Shown here piece by piece: positions 1-8,331 of a DNA stretch of 13,559 nt (positions within the stretch are counted from its first letter, which is position 1; every line of letters starts with the position of its first letter). The stretch is from Cyclostephanos tholiformis (taxonomy: Eukaryota; Bacillariophyta; Thalassiosirophyceae; Thalassiosirales; Thalassiosiraceae), in the NCBI GenBank assembly GCA_036939975.1, contig JALLPB010000695.1:1-13559 (forward strand), in the 5' to 3' direction. The notes below the pieces were generated by a model. That model worked only from the letters and a program-made list of their open reading frames with translations. It was not told the DNA's origin and did not search any database. The position numbers and the translations under genes are program-made.

Positions 1-640
1 GATGATGATGACGAAGACGATGACATTGGCGATGACAATGATGATGATGACGTTGACCATCGTCATTGTTGACAACACGGGGATGACGAGGACAAAGATG
101 AGTTCGACTCGGATGGAGGGGGAGGGAGAATATGGTGGTGCGGGATGACAATTCAACAATCAAATTCAATGACGACCATGACGACTATGATGATGATGAT
201 GACGACAACAAGGACACAGATGAGGACGAGGACAAGAGGATGAGGACAAGGACGAGGATGAGAACAAGAGAAGATGAAGACGAAGATGAGAAGATGATGA
301 GATGACAATGACAAAGATGACAAGAGACGACAACAATGACAACAATGTCATCAATGATGACAACAATGACAAGGATGACGACAACAAGATGATGATGACA
401 ATGACAACAACAATGATGATGATGATGATGACAACAAGGATGGCAACAAGGGTGACAACAAGGAGACAAAGACAACGAGAGACGACAATTATGATGACAA
501 CATCGATGCCAACGTCAACAACAATGACGATGACAATGAGGATGATGATGATGAGGACGACAACGAGGACAGGACAAGAATGGCAATGTTGAGGAGGAAG
601 AGGGAGGACAACAACGATGAGGACCATGAGAACAATGACC
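1..640. repeat. Degenerate GAY/AAY trinucleotide-type simple repeat
   Basis: The plus strand is built almost entirely of GAT, GAC, GAA, AAC, AAT and GAG triplets, with period-3 purine-purine-pyrimidine character. In short stretches it would read as Asp/Asn/Glu-rich peptide, but the frame shifts repeatedly and stops interrupt it; frame 1, for example, hits TGA within the first 75 bases. The long open frames seen on either strand are by-products of the repeat: hydrophobic Val/Ile/Leu/Ser runs on the minus strand and Met/Thr/Asp runs on the plus strand. It could be a decayed acidic-repeat coding exon or plain microsatellite expansion. The left edge of the window cuts it, so its full extent is unknown. 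Confidence 0.7.
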
Positions 641-649
641 TCAATTTGA

Positions 650-915
650 TTTTAGATGGTGACACTGCCATCTAGATTCAAGGTTAGATGGTAGGACCGC
701 CATCTAGATTCAAGGTTAGATGGTATTGGACCACCTAGGTTCGATATTATATGGTATAAATAACCATCTAGTCGAATCTGACTTAGGGTTAATTTCAGAT
801 TCGATATTAGAAGATGGTCCAATTAGCCATCTAATATAAAATCTATCTTAAGGTTAATCATCTAAAGTCGGATCTAGATGACTGCAGAATCATCTAGATC
901 CGATATTAGATGACA
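650..915. repeat. Satellite-like array, ~32-bp period, with palindromic AGATGG/CCATCT motifs
   Basis: TTAGATGGT recurs at 652, 684 and 716 (exact spacing 32) and in mutated form at 747. Each unit also contains the inverse motif GCCATCTAGATTC, so consecutive AGATGG and CCATCT blocks form short hairpins, for example AGATGG-N9-CCATCT near 811-831. The later copies are more diverged and keep mainly TCGATATTAGATG and CATCTAGATC cores up to about 915. No coding potential was seen. It is a decaying tandem array. Confidence 0.7.
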
Positions 916-1380
916 AACAAAGAAGCAGAACGTTAAGATAGTACTAGTTCCTACTTACATAAGTTACCGGAATTCCGAAATCGTAAATTCCAATCCCGAT
1001 TTTTCAACAGACACACCATTCTTTTTTCCGACGGAATTTTGCAGAACTCCGGAATCAGAAGCTCCGGACCCCCCAGCAAGGGGTGAAGTTCCGGCGGAAT
1101 TCACAACCAAGCCTCCAGCAAGAAATTTGGAACTGGTCAATCCACACACAAGCCACAGCTTTGGTCACAGTAAGGCATTCTCCTGCTGTACCAGGGTGTC
1201 AATAGGTTGAAGTATCTTCATTCTTTTAAGTGTGGAGTAGTGGTTGTGGCAATTGGAATAGATATCTAATCTCTTGAGGACATGGGAATAAATGAACCCA
1301 CTCTTCTTGTAGACCAGCATATTTCATGAATTCGGAGAATGGGAATGCATTGGTTGTGTTTTGGTTGTGTCATGTGAGAT
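916..1380. other. Gene-free stretch
   Basis: No supported gene. Positions 966-1110 are rich in TTCCG/CCGGA words (TTCCGGAATTCCG-like), and a 61-aa open frame on the minus strand there has low-complexity Gly/Ser/Val composition and no recognisable motif. The rest is ordinary AT-rich sequence. Confidence 0.4.
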
Positions 1381-1414
1381 TGTCAAGCTTGGTCATACAT
1401 AAGGGGGTAGGGTA
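1381..1414 (+). repeat. 34-bp direct repeat, copy 1
   Basis: The sequence begins TGTCAAGCTTGGTCA and ends TAAGGGGGTAGGGTA. It recurs at 1845-1878 with 32 of 34 bases identical, 464 bp downstream and in the same orientation. Both copies are followed by an ACGT-containing stretch. The function is unknown. It could be the dispersed end of a small mobile element or a local duplication. Confidence 0.7.
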
Positions 1415-1566
1415 CGTGGACTTACATAAGAGGTTATGAGCTCAACATCAATCATAGGACTCAGGTTTGTGCCTCTAATAATTCTTTATATGTAAGTTGC
1501 TGCAACCTCCTTAGAGATAACCTGAAAGGTATGTTCTGGGTTCTCATGATTAACAGTGGAACGGAG

Positions 1567-1730
1567 CAAGTGATGGCCTTAGGGTTAATTGTGTCATGAA
1601 TTCGCACCTAAAAACTGTCTGAATCAGAGCTTTTGCAATGTGATGGCATTACAATGTATCGTGTCCTGAATTTGCAATGCAAAGCTGTCTGGATTTGAGC
1701 TTTTGCAACATGGTGATGCCATAATGTAGA
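1567..1730 (+). repeat. ~69-bp imperfect tandem repeat (two copies plus partial third)
   Basis: Units start at 1567, 1636 and 1706. Each opens with GCAA followed by a GTGATGGC-like word, continues through GTGTC-TGAATT and CTGTCTG, and closes with GAGCTTTTGCAA. The third unit is only about 25 bp long before it diverges. The copies share roughly 75-80% by eye. No long open frame runs through them on the plus strand, and an 80-aa open frame on the minus strand has no recognisable features. Confidence 0.6.
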
Positions 1731-1844
1731 AGAGTACCAGTTCCAGAGGGAGAGTATGTATGAACTACAAAATGATAGTATGGTAGATAATACTCCCAAT
1801 TGGCAATCTTGGCTAAAATGTCCTTCTCCTCGATAGAGAAGGAG

Positions 1845-1878
1845 TGTCAAGCTTGGTCACACCTAAGGGGGTAGGGTA
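1845..1878 (+). repeat. 34-bp direct repeat, copy 2
   Basis: This is the second copy of the repeat at 1381-1414, differing at two positions (CAC/CCT against TAC/CAT in the middle). It is followed by GGTACGTACGTGTACC, itself a short palindrome-rich stretch. Confidence 0.7.
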
Positions 1879-1879
1879 G

Positions 1880-2999
1880 GTACGTACGTGTACCTTAAGA
1901 AAATATAAAGAGTAGATAATGTTTATACTACCACTAAACCCTGATTCAAAAGTCCTACTGCACTGGCCCAATCATATGTGGGCTCACATAAGAGAGATCA
2001 CCTACACAAGGATAGATGCAGGATTAGGTACAGCATTTGGCATCAACATACCCATGCACCAAGTAAAGGCAAAAGAGGGGTTACATGGGAACAATACGAT
2101 AAACTATCTTCACTAATCTAGCTCTTTTAGAGTACTTGGCTTTCCAAGTTTTGTTTTTTCACTTGCTTGCACTGAGTGTCAGTAGTACCATACCTAGAAG
2201 ACTCCTGCCAAATTTCCCCAGTATTCAAATAACATTTACTCTATGAATTTCTTTAGTTCTCATATCACACATCAGAGATCTCTGGCCAGAGAGAGAGCAG
2301 TGTGAAATGAATGATTTGTGGGATTTCAGGCACAAGAATGATGGTGATCATAATAGGTAAAGCAATATGTGAAGTAAGTAGTATTAGTCGTCCTAACATT
2401 CATGTATAATAACAATGCACACTGCAACTTCCAATCATGTGCAAAGCTTTGTTGATAAAGGGCCTAATAAATGGATTCAGGTGTTCCGATAATATCTCAC
2501 CTAGTTTATATTTATATTCTTAATCTGATAAGTTTGATGTTATCATGTTTACTCCAGATTGACATGGTGTGGAAAGATGGGTTTTTGTAGGGGTGCACTT
2601 CTCTCTCCCCACTGCTACTGCGAGCAACTTGTCTTTCTCACAGGGGCCACGCCAAGAGGAGAGCTTCAGCCAAACATTAAATAGCTAAGCTGAAAACACC
2701 GGATGTGTTTAGCTGGATTGGGCATTAGATAAGATTTGTTATGGGAAGAATAATTTACTTTACTCATGTGTTTAGATGCTAAAAATTCCAGACTATAAAT
2801 ACCCATCAGTAATGTGTGAACCCTAATGGGAAATTTTCTTTCCTCTCATGGTAAATCCTCAGAAAGCTGATCCATAGATCTTCCTCGTAGGAAATGTCAC
2901 AGAAGAGTTCATTGAGGCGGATGATGTAAGCATTTGCTAACCTAATAGATATGCCAGATATTCTAATTTAACATGAGACAACTTGCAACAGATGAAGTA
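1880..2999. other. Gene-free stretch, AT-rich
   Basis: No supported gene. A 65-aa open frame at 1919-2116 on the plus strand has no recognisable domain. Near its right end, 2878-2925 is an open stretch bounded by AG and GTAAGC that could be a relic exon, but neither neighbour shows a continuing coding region. Nothing else stands out by eye. Confidence 0.4.
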
Positions 3000-3111
3000 T
3001 CTACACTTTTCTTACATTACTGCATATTGTGTTGATTTTGTGCTTATGATACCGATCTACACTTCTCTTACATTACTGCATATTGCGTTGATTTTGTGCT
3101 TACGATACCGA
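3000..3111. repeat. 56-bp tandem duplication
   Basis: Two adjacent 56-bp copies (3000-3055 and 3056-3111) run from TCTACACTT through TTACATTACTGCATATTG to GATACCGA and differ at only about three positions (TTTTC/TTCTC, TGTG/TGCG, TATG/TACG). The duplication ends about 20 bp past the stop codon of the COA7-like gene on the minus strand, so it probably lies in that gene's 3' untranslated region. The high identity suggests a recent event. Confidence 0.85.
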
Positions 3112-3131
3112 TCCATACATTCGACGATGAA

Positions 3132-4163
3132 TTACATGCCACCCATACCAAAGCCACCGAATCGTTTCACCAACTCTTCTGTCTTTTCCTGGTACTCCTT
3201 TGCCTTTCCTTCACTTTTTTCTATCCCTTCATCACCCTGGGTATACATGACAGCCAAATTGTAACAGCTCGGTGCATGACCTCTCGAACAGCCACGTTGC
3301 AACAATTGCTCTGCAAATATTGGATCTCGTTTCAAGGAAACTCGTTTGTCACTCGCAAGTTTCTGTCGACTGCGCTCGTTAGATCTTACTTGCAATTCTT
3401 TCAGTCCACGTGCTTCTTCCGGAGATACGTTGTCCGCGTCTGAATTAACCTTGTCCCCTCTCAATAACAATGTTGCAAGCGTGAAACAGCTCACAGAATC
3501 TTCTCTCTCTTCACAAACAAACTTGAGCAATTCAGCTGCCTTAGGAGCGTCGTATGGAACACCATCGCCTAAGCTCCCGGGATAACTCAAGAGCATTTTG
3601 GCCTGGAGGTAACATGCCCCTCCGTGGCCACCTCTACATGCTCTATCAAATAACTGATAGCCCTCCGGTCTCGAAAATTTTGTACGACCTTTCCCCGTCA
3701 TCCTCATCTGCGCCAAGTTGAAACAACTCGGGGGATAGGCTTTGCTACCATCCACTTCTACTCCATTGGAACTGCTATCATTCAACGGACGGAAGCAAGT
3801 GTTGTGGTATAGTTCTGCAGCATCAGCATGCTTCCGAAGGAAGAGTGAAAGATATTCGGCCGTGGAGAAACAAGCCACCATCGGACCTTTGCCGTTGTTA
3901 CAAGATCGTATATACTCTTCCACTTGCTCTTTGGATTCATCGTCGATAACGGAGGGTAAGTCAGAAACGATTCGGTCTATTAGGTCGTATTCTTTACCGG
4001 TTGGAGTCGGAGCCTGGTAATCAGGTGGAGCATTGTTGGTCAAGTCGTCATCGTCAGAGACACGGAATGTGGGAGTTCGGATAAATTTGCTCTGCTGATC
4101 ATTATTCGCAGAGAATGTATCGCCTCCACCCGAGACCGAATTGGTAGATTGACTTGCGCCCAT
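3132..4163 (-). CDS. COA7: Sel1-repeat, twin-cysteine protein (COA7-like, cytochrome c oxidase assembly factor 7)
   Basis: A 343-aa intronless protein. From about residue 80 it consists of Sel1-like helix pairs (CFNLAQMRMTGKG, ACYLQAKMLLS, SCFTLATLLLRG, SCYNLAVMYTQG). Ten cysteines fall in five pairs (C88/C98, C123/C147, C176/C184, C217/C226, C292/C300). Four pairs are separated by 7-9 residues, and the C123/C147 pair carries an insertion. That is the disulfide-tied Sel1 layout known from COA7, a heme- and copper-related complex IV assembly factor of the mitochondrial intermembrane space. The N-terminal 75 residues are Ser/Asn/Asp-rich and look disordered. The C-terminus is Gly/Met-rich (RFGGFGMGGM). 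I chose the ATG at 4163 because its context, CACCACCATGGGC, is near-ideal; the open frame extends ten codons further but only from a GTG. The new N-terminus MGASQST fits an N-myristoylation motif. It is divergent with the EEP gene. It could instead be another Sel1 adaptor, so COA7 orthology is inferred. Confidence 0.82.
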   Translation of the reverse strand: MGASQSTNSVSGGGDTFSANNDQQSKFIRTPTFRVSDDDDLTNNAPPDYQAPTPTGKEYDLIDRIVSDLPSVIDDESKEQVEEYIRSCNNGKGPMVACFSTAEYLSLFLRKHADAAELYHNTCFRPLNDSSSNGVEVDGSKAYPPSCFNLAQMRMTGKGRTKFSRPEGYQLFDRACRGGHGGACYLQAKMLLSYPGSLGDGVPYDAPKAAELLKFVCEEREDSVSCFTLATLLLRGDKVNSDADNVSPEEARGLKELQVRSNERSRQKLASDKRVSLKRDPIFAEQLLQRGCSRGHAPSCYNLAVMYTQGDEGIEKSEGKAKEYQEKTEELVKRFGGFGMGGM

Positions 4164-4803
4164 GGTGGTGGATTGAGCATAAATAGCCCACACCGCAACG
4201 CTTATTATTTAGTGGTACCAAAGATACCATATTTATCGTTTGTACATACTCTATCATTATTCATTATGTGGGGGGCGTGCTGGCTCGGCTGTGTCAGCTT
4301 GTGGACTCCCTTTTATTTTGATCGCACACTACCTACAAGGTCCATGATATTACATATAGTATTATTTACTACGGCCTTGATATCAATTGACACGTTAGTT
4401 TAGCTGTAATCTAAGGGTAAGGGTTAGCTAAGGGTTAGCTAAGGGTTAGGAATTAGATAGCGTAGAAAGACTCGTGAACATATACTAATTCCATTTTCAG
4501 AGGAGTTTTTCGGGAAGCGATTTTAGATTGTGTAGACTCGTAGCCATGTACTAATTCCTAGTGAATTCCTAACCCTTAGCCAACCCTTAGCTAACCCTTA
4601 GATAACTCTTAGTTACCTCTCTGACGTCAATTGATATTAAGGCCGTAGTATTGGAATCCGCCTTCATGTCGCGAACAGATTTGATGTCCACTCCCTGCCA
4701 CTAATTCTCACACTTTCAGTCTCGGCCCCACCCCAAGATACTTGGTGCGATTGCTGAAGTCAACGGCACACCTCGACTATCAGTTGATCTCTCCTTCTCT
4801 TCC
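4164..4803. promoter_or_regulatory. Shared upstream region of two divergent genes, containing a MITE
   Basis: 640 bp separate the start codons of the COA7-like gene (minus) and the EEP gene (plus), so both promoters must lie here. A 280-bp inverted-repeat element occupies 4369-4648; without it the gap would be about 360 bp. No certain TATA box or initiator was identified. The 5' leader of the EEP gene (about 4690-4803) is C/T-rich. Confidence 0.55.
4369..4648. mobile_element. 280-bp fold-back MITE with long inverted arms, TA-flanked
   Basis: The left end CTACGGCCTTGATATCAATT and the reverse complement of the right end, CTACGGCCTTAATATCAATT, match at 19 of 20 bases. Imperfect pairing continues for about 100 bases per arm, through arrays of GGGTTAGCTAA (left 4411-4450, right about 4567-4610) and GGAATT. 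TA lies directly outside both ends (4367-4368 and 4649-4650), as expected for a Tc1/mariner-type target site duplication. The loop holds a direct repeat (4462-4492 and 4532-4558: GTAGA...ACTCGT...TACTAATTCC). There is no coding capacity, so any movement would need a transposase from elsewhere. Its termini do not resemble those of the pogo-like element at 8332-11005. Confidence 0.8.
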
Positions 4804-6305
4804 ATGAGAGCAGCGCGAGTCGTCGCGACAACTTTCTTCATTCGCCCATTGCTTCCCTTTTCACCAACCTTCCTATTTTTTTCGCGGACCAATCACGGAA
4901 CAAACTCAGTATCATCTGTCGCAGCCATGTCCACAAGTTCATCGACCTCGCCGCCGATCAAAAATGGGGTTCGCATAGTATCGTACAATCTACTCTCATC
5001 CAAACTCGCGAGGCCATCTCACTTCACTCACGCAGAGCCGGACCATTTAGAGTTTGATTATCGACTCCGCATCATTTTGGACAAGTTAGACGCCGAGATG
5101 AATCGCGGTTTTGGTGGGAACGAAGATTCGCAACATTGGATTCCTCCCACGATATTCGCCCTGCAAGAGGTTTGCTATCCGTTCGCCTCAGCACTTCACA
5201 CTTTCTTCGCGCAGCGGGGGTATCACTTCGTGACTGGTCTATATGGAAAGCAATTCAATGGGTACGTCATTACGTCATTTATTGATTCGTCGTAAAATGA
5301 TTAATATCACGTACAGATCTGAGAGAACTTTTCGTACTTCATATCTGGTGCATTTTTATTCTATATATTAGGTACATGGGCGTGGGACTAGCGTACCCAC
5401 TTAGAGATTTCGCGACTGTGAACGTGGATATTTGTCGGCTAAGTGACGAAAGAGTTGGTGGTTGGCCAAGAGAGAACGTCGACACAGAGGGAGAGAGTGG
5501 TGAAAAAACAGGCCTCAGAGAAGCCATTCAAAGACTCACCGCCCAATTTGGATCAATCGCTTTTCAATCAATACAAGCAATAAATAATCGCATCGTCAAG
5601 CGCTTGGGGTACAAAAGTTCGGAAAAATCGATTGATCCTTGGGAAATGAGTGAAAATCGCCACAACGTATTGTTGACTGTCACCTTATGTCATCGCGAGG
5701 GTGGTTTTACGTTCTCGATTTCCAACTATCACATGCCATGTGCGTTCTTTGCTCCTGCTGTTATGAATATTCACACAGATATGGTATCCAAGAGAGTTCA
5801 AGATCTAGCAGCAGAATCCTGGAAGAGTATTCGAGGTTGTGAGTCTTCAAATCAAACACCACAGGAAGGAAATAAAACAATACCGTACATTCTTGCGGGA
5901 GACTTCAACATCCTGCCCGACTCAGCTCAATACAAAATACTTACCACTGGAGAGTTAGAAAAATCTGATCCAACATACCCTCCCAAAAAGTATGGTCAAG
6001 AGTGGAAGATCGAATCTCTGCCCATGGATTCAGCATATGCTCTTGATGGCTCTGAGCCGGAGTTCACTAACTACGCTCATACTCGAGATGACATTGATCC
6101 TTTCATTGGGACATTGGACTACATTTTTCTGTCAAAAAAAGAGAGTACTAACTTTCACGGAGAAAATGAAAGTTGGGAATGGTGGAAGGTACACCGCGTC
6201 CAGAAACTACCGCACAAAGAAGATTCCGGTGGCCCATTTCCAAATGCAAAGGAACCAAGTGATCATTTACTGATTTCTGCGGACTTGGAGCTTACTTCTG
6301 TGTGA
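4804..6305 (+). CDS. Endonuclease/exonuclease/phosphatase (EEP) family phosphodiesterase, one intron
   Basis: Exons 4804-5261 and 5372-6305 join through a 110-bp GT-AG intron (phase 2) to give 463 aa. The EEP metal-dependent hydrolase motifs appear in order: SYN (N62), LQEV (E122), NYHMPC (H273), GDFN (D330, N332), LDYIF (D402) and SDH (D450, H451). All expected catalytic and metal-binding residues are present. The family includes CCR4/nocturnin/PDE12-type RNA hydrolases and other phosphodiesterases, and the substrate cannot be told from sequence alone. The SYNLLSSKLARPSHF opening and the H-M-P-C-A-F segment suggest a protist-type subgroup. The first 30 residues (MRAARVVATTFFIRP..., Arg-rich, hydrophobic, no acidic residues) look like a mitochondrial presequence or signal anchor. 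A second ATG (M42, at 4927) has a stronger context (GCCATGT against TCCATGA), so a shorter non-targeted form is possible. Convergent with the Cys-rich gene downstream. Confidence 0.88.
5262..5371 (+). other. Intron of the EEP gene (110 bp, GT-AG)
   Basis: The donor is GG|GTACGTC and the acceptor is TATATATTAG|GTACATGG. Read through, the exon 1 frame stops at TAA (5293-5295), whereas splicing restores FNG-YMGVGLAYP and continues the conserved EEP fold. The intron is AT-rich compared with the exons. Shifting the junction by one base would break GT-AG, so the placement is firm. Confidence 0.87.
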
Positions 6306-6517
6306 CAAGTGATAAGCTTTTTGTAAAGAATTGAATCATCGTATAAGTGTGAAATGGAATTAAATGATTCACTCTGCCTTTTTATTTTAACTGTACATTC
6401 TGAGTGAAATTTCTTTACAAGCAACATAGATTCCGACTCCGAATAAACATAATTTTCTTTCAAAAAAGATTGGAGCTGTCTGTACTATGTCTGTTCCGAT
6501 GAGTGGAAAACTGAGAG
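6306..6517. terminator. Convergent 3' region with candidate poly(A) signals on both strands
   Basis: 212 bp between the stop of the EEP gene (plus) and the stop of the Cys-rich gene (minus). AATAAA occurs on the plus strand at 6442-6447, and TTTATT at 6381-6386 gives AATAAA on the minus strand. Each lies about 135 bp past its own gene's stop, so if both are used the two transcripts overlap at their 3' ends. Use of AATAAA in this organism is an assumption. Confidence 0.4.
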
Positions 6518-8098
6518 CTAGCTCATGTAGTAAGAAGTACCATCGCTTCGGACACGTGTCACGCCAATGCCAGAGTCAATGTTGTTGATGGTAGGATGGT
6601 CAACACCACGGAATATACTCCACTGTTGGCCCCACGAGCGGCGAGGCGACCAAGGTTCCTCTCTCTTGACAAGAGACGAATGAAGTGACTTCGACCAAGC
6701 GGCTAGGCCGACAAAGGCGAGGATTGAACAGATTAATAGTACATACTGGAGAGGAGATACCCGAGCAACTGAGTTGGCGAGTGGCTCCGTGGTACGAAGC
6801 CACTGGGGGGCGTTCTCGCTATTGTAAATCCAATTCTTCTGGAGATTTACATATCCCATCTCATCGTAGTTGCCAAGGATGACGCTATCAATATAACTGC
6901 AGGATAGCTGCATTTGCCTCCAGGCTCGTTCGCTGATATTATCTCTATCGAAGTTGGCAAAATTTTTGTGACAGTGGGCGCTTGATTCGTATAGTGTCGT
7001 GCAGAGCGTTCCCATTTCACCATCACCCGTATCGGCAATGTAGGTGCTGTCGCCGTTGGCATATGCGGTCAATTCGGCGTAAAGACTGTCATAAGCCTAA
7101 GGTAAGAATCGTCAAAATTTATGTGAGTACGAGAAAAGTAATACGTAGCTAAACGCGTTGAATTTTCTTACCTCTTCTTTGCAAGGGATGCAAACATTTT
7201 CATCTTCTCCTTCAAACAAGAAACTTAGCTCGCCGTGCCTGGAGTTGTACCAATCTGTGAGAGCATCCTGGGCCATTATTCCCGTCTCGTCAAGATAATC
7301 CTCATCTATATCAATGTAGTTGGCGACGTTACCTCCAAGGAAAACATTGCATCCCTCATCGGAAAAAACACCCAGCGTGACAGAGTATCCATCCTCGGAA
7401 CAATGTGGACCAACCCACGCTCCATTCGCTTGCTTACACTCGAAGTAATCCTTGAAGTCAACGTCAAGGGCCCCATTACAGGTGGTCGCATAGTTGGTGC
7501 ATGCTCCAAAATTCATGCCCAATTCTCGTTGCATTTCACCCGTTTTGTTGTTCTTGAAATCATCGTACTTCAGGTCACGGCGGCAATTGCCATTGTTCAT
7601 ACATTTCGAAACATAATTCTGGTAGACTTTGTACATATAATTCTCGCAGTAAGTACAAAAGTCGTCGACTAGTCCATCTTGATATTCGGCCATGATTGAT
7701 AGGTAGTCCTCGAGTTCGATCATATATTCGCCATAGTTACTCTGGCAGCCACTTCCTCGGGCTCCGGAGACTACCTCTTCTTCACTAGAATCATCATCAT
7801 CTTGTGCATCGCAAGTGGACGCGGGGCAGAAGCGGAAGATGGCAAAGTTCTTGGTGGCGAATACCGTACTTGTGTCCTCATTCGCAGCGACATCATCATC
7901 ATACTGCTGGATGGCGGCGCAACGATGGTATGAGAGGGCATATTGACTTGGTTCGAATTCATAAGTTAGTTGGCGCTCCCCAACCAAGGTTGCCTTGGAG
8001 ATGATTTTTTTCTGAAGGGCCGCTGAACGACCGTGACCACCCTCGGCGGTTGCGATGCTTCCAACCAAAAGGAGAGCGGAAACGGAATAAGCTAACAT
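6518..8098 (-). CDS. Secreted or type I membrane Cys-rich protein of unknown function, one intron
   Basis: Exons 8098-7172 and 7096-6518 (minus strand) give 501 aa through a phase-0 intron of 75 bp. I chose the ATG at 8098 because it begins MLAYSVSALLLVGSIATAEG, a clear signal peptide; the frame extends upstream only to a TTG. The lumenal part has 18 cysteines, an even number consistent with disulfides, including clusters around 148-172 (FCTYCENY, KCMNNGNC), 200-250 and 303-306 (CIPC). An acidic stretch (DDDDSSEEE) lies at about 100-108. Sequons are at N184 and N362. A single transmembrane helix at about 425-443 (SPLQYVLLICSILAFVGLAA) is followed by a basic cytoplasmic tail of about 58 residues. 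I do not recognise a named family. The architecture suggests a surface or endomembrane protein. A pogo-like transposon is inserted about 230 bp upstream of its start. Confidence 0.85.
7097..7171 (-). other. Intron of the Cys-rich membrane protein gene (75 bp, GT-AG)
   Basis: Read on the minus strand the donor is GAAGAG|GTAAGA and the acceptor is CTTACCTTAG|GCTTATG. It is phase 0, between ...CIPCKEE and AYDSLYAEL. Without splicing the frame ends 20 codons later at a TAA. The splice also supplies the transmembrane helix, completing a signal-peptide plus anchor topology. Confidence 0.85.
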
Positions 8099-8331
8099 CT
8101 CTTGATTATTGCGGGGTCGGATATTTTGGGTCGGTGATGGTTCTTCTTTTTTTTCCCCTTGGCTTGCTCTGTTTGCCCTCGACGGCAAAAGGCGATCATC
8201 GGTAGGAATTTTGGGCTACGTGAGAGAACGGAGGAATCATATCACACCAAGATTTTCGCGTTTCTCGTTCAGAACTTCGCCAAACAAATAATTGTAGTGA
8301 TATCTACATACACAGAACAGTATCATACTTA
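8099..8331. promoter_or_regulatory. Upstream region of the Cys-rich gene, interrupted by a transposon
   Basis: About 230 bp between the ATG at 8098 and the left end of the pogo-like element. It should hold the 5' leader and what remains of the proximal promoter for transcription on the minus strand. A pyrimidine-rich stretch (CTTCTTTTTTTTCCCCTT) lies at about 8141-8158. No distinct core promoter element was identified. Confidence 0.4.

Noticed and set aside
166..671. Open frames of 60-153 aa on both strands
   Set aside because: They come from the simple triplet repeat. Their composition is extreme, and on the plus strand the frame is broken.
650..915. CRISPR-like array
   Set aside because: The 32-bp units are directly adjacent without unique spacers, and the setting is eukaryotic.
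964..1149. 61-aa minus-strand frame
   Set aside because: Low complexity, no domain, and no splice partner visible.
1919..2116. 65-aa plus-strand frame
   Set aside because: Short, unrecognised, in AT-rich sequence with no supporting context.
4164..4193. Ten-codon N-terminal extension of the COA7-like frame
   Set aside because: It begins at GTG, while the ATG at 4163 has a near-perfect eukaryotic context.
8099..8188. Thirty-codon N-terminal extension of the Cys-rich protein
   Set aside because: It starts at TTG and would bury the clear signal peptide that begins at the ATG at 8098.
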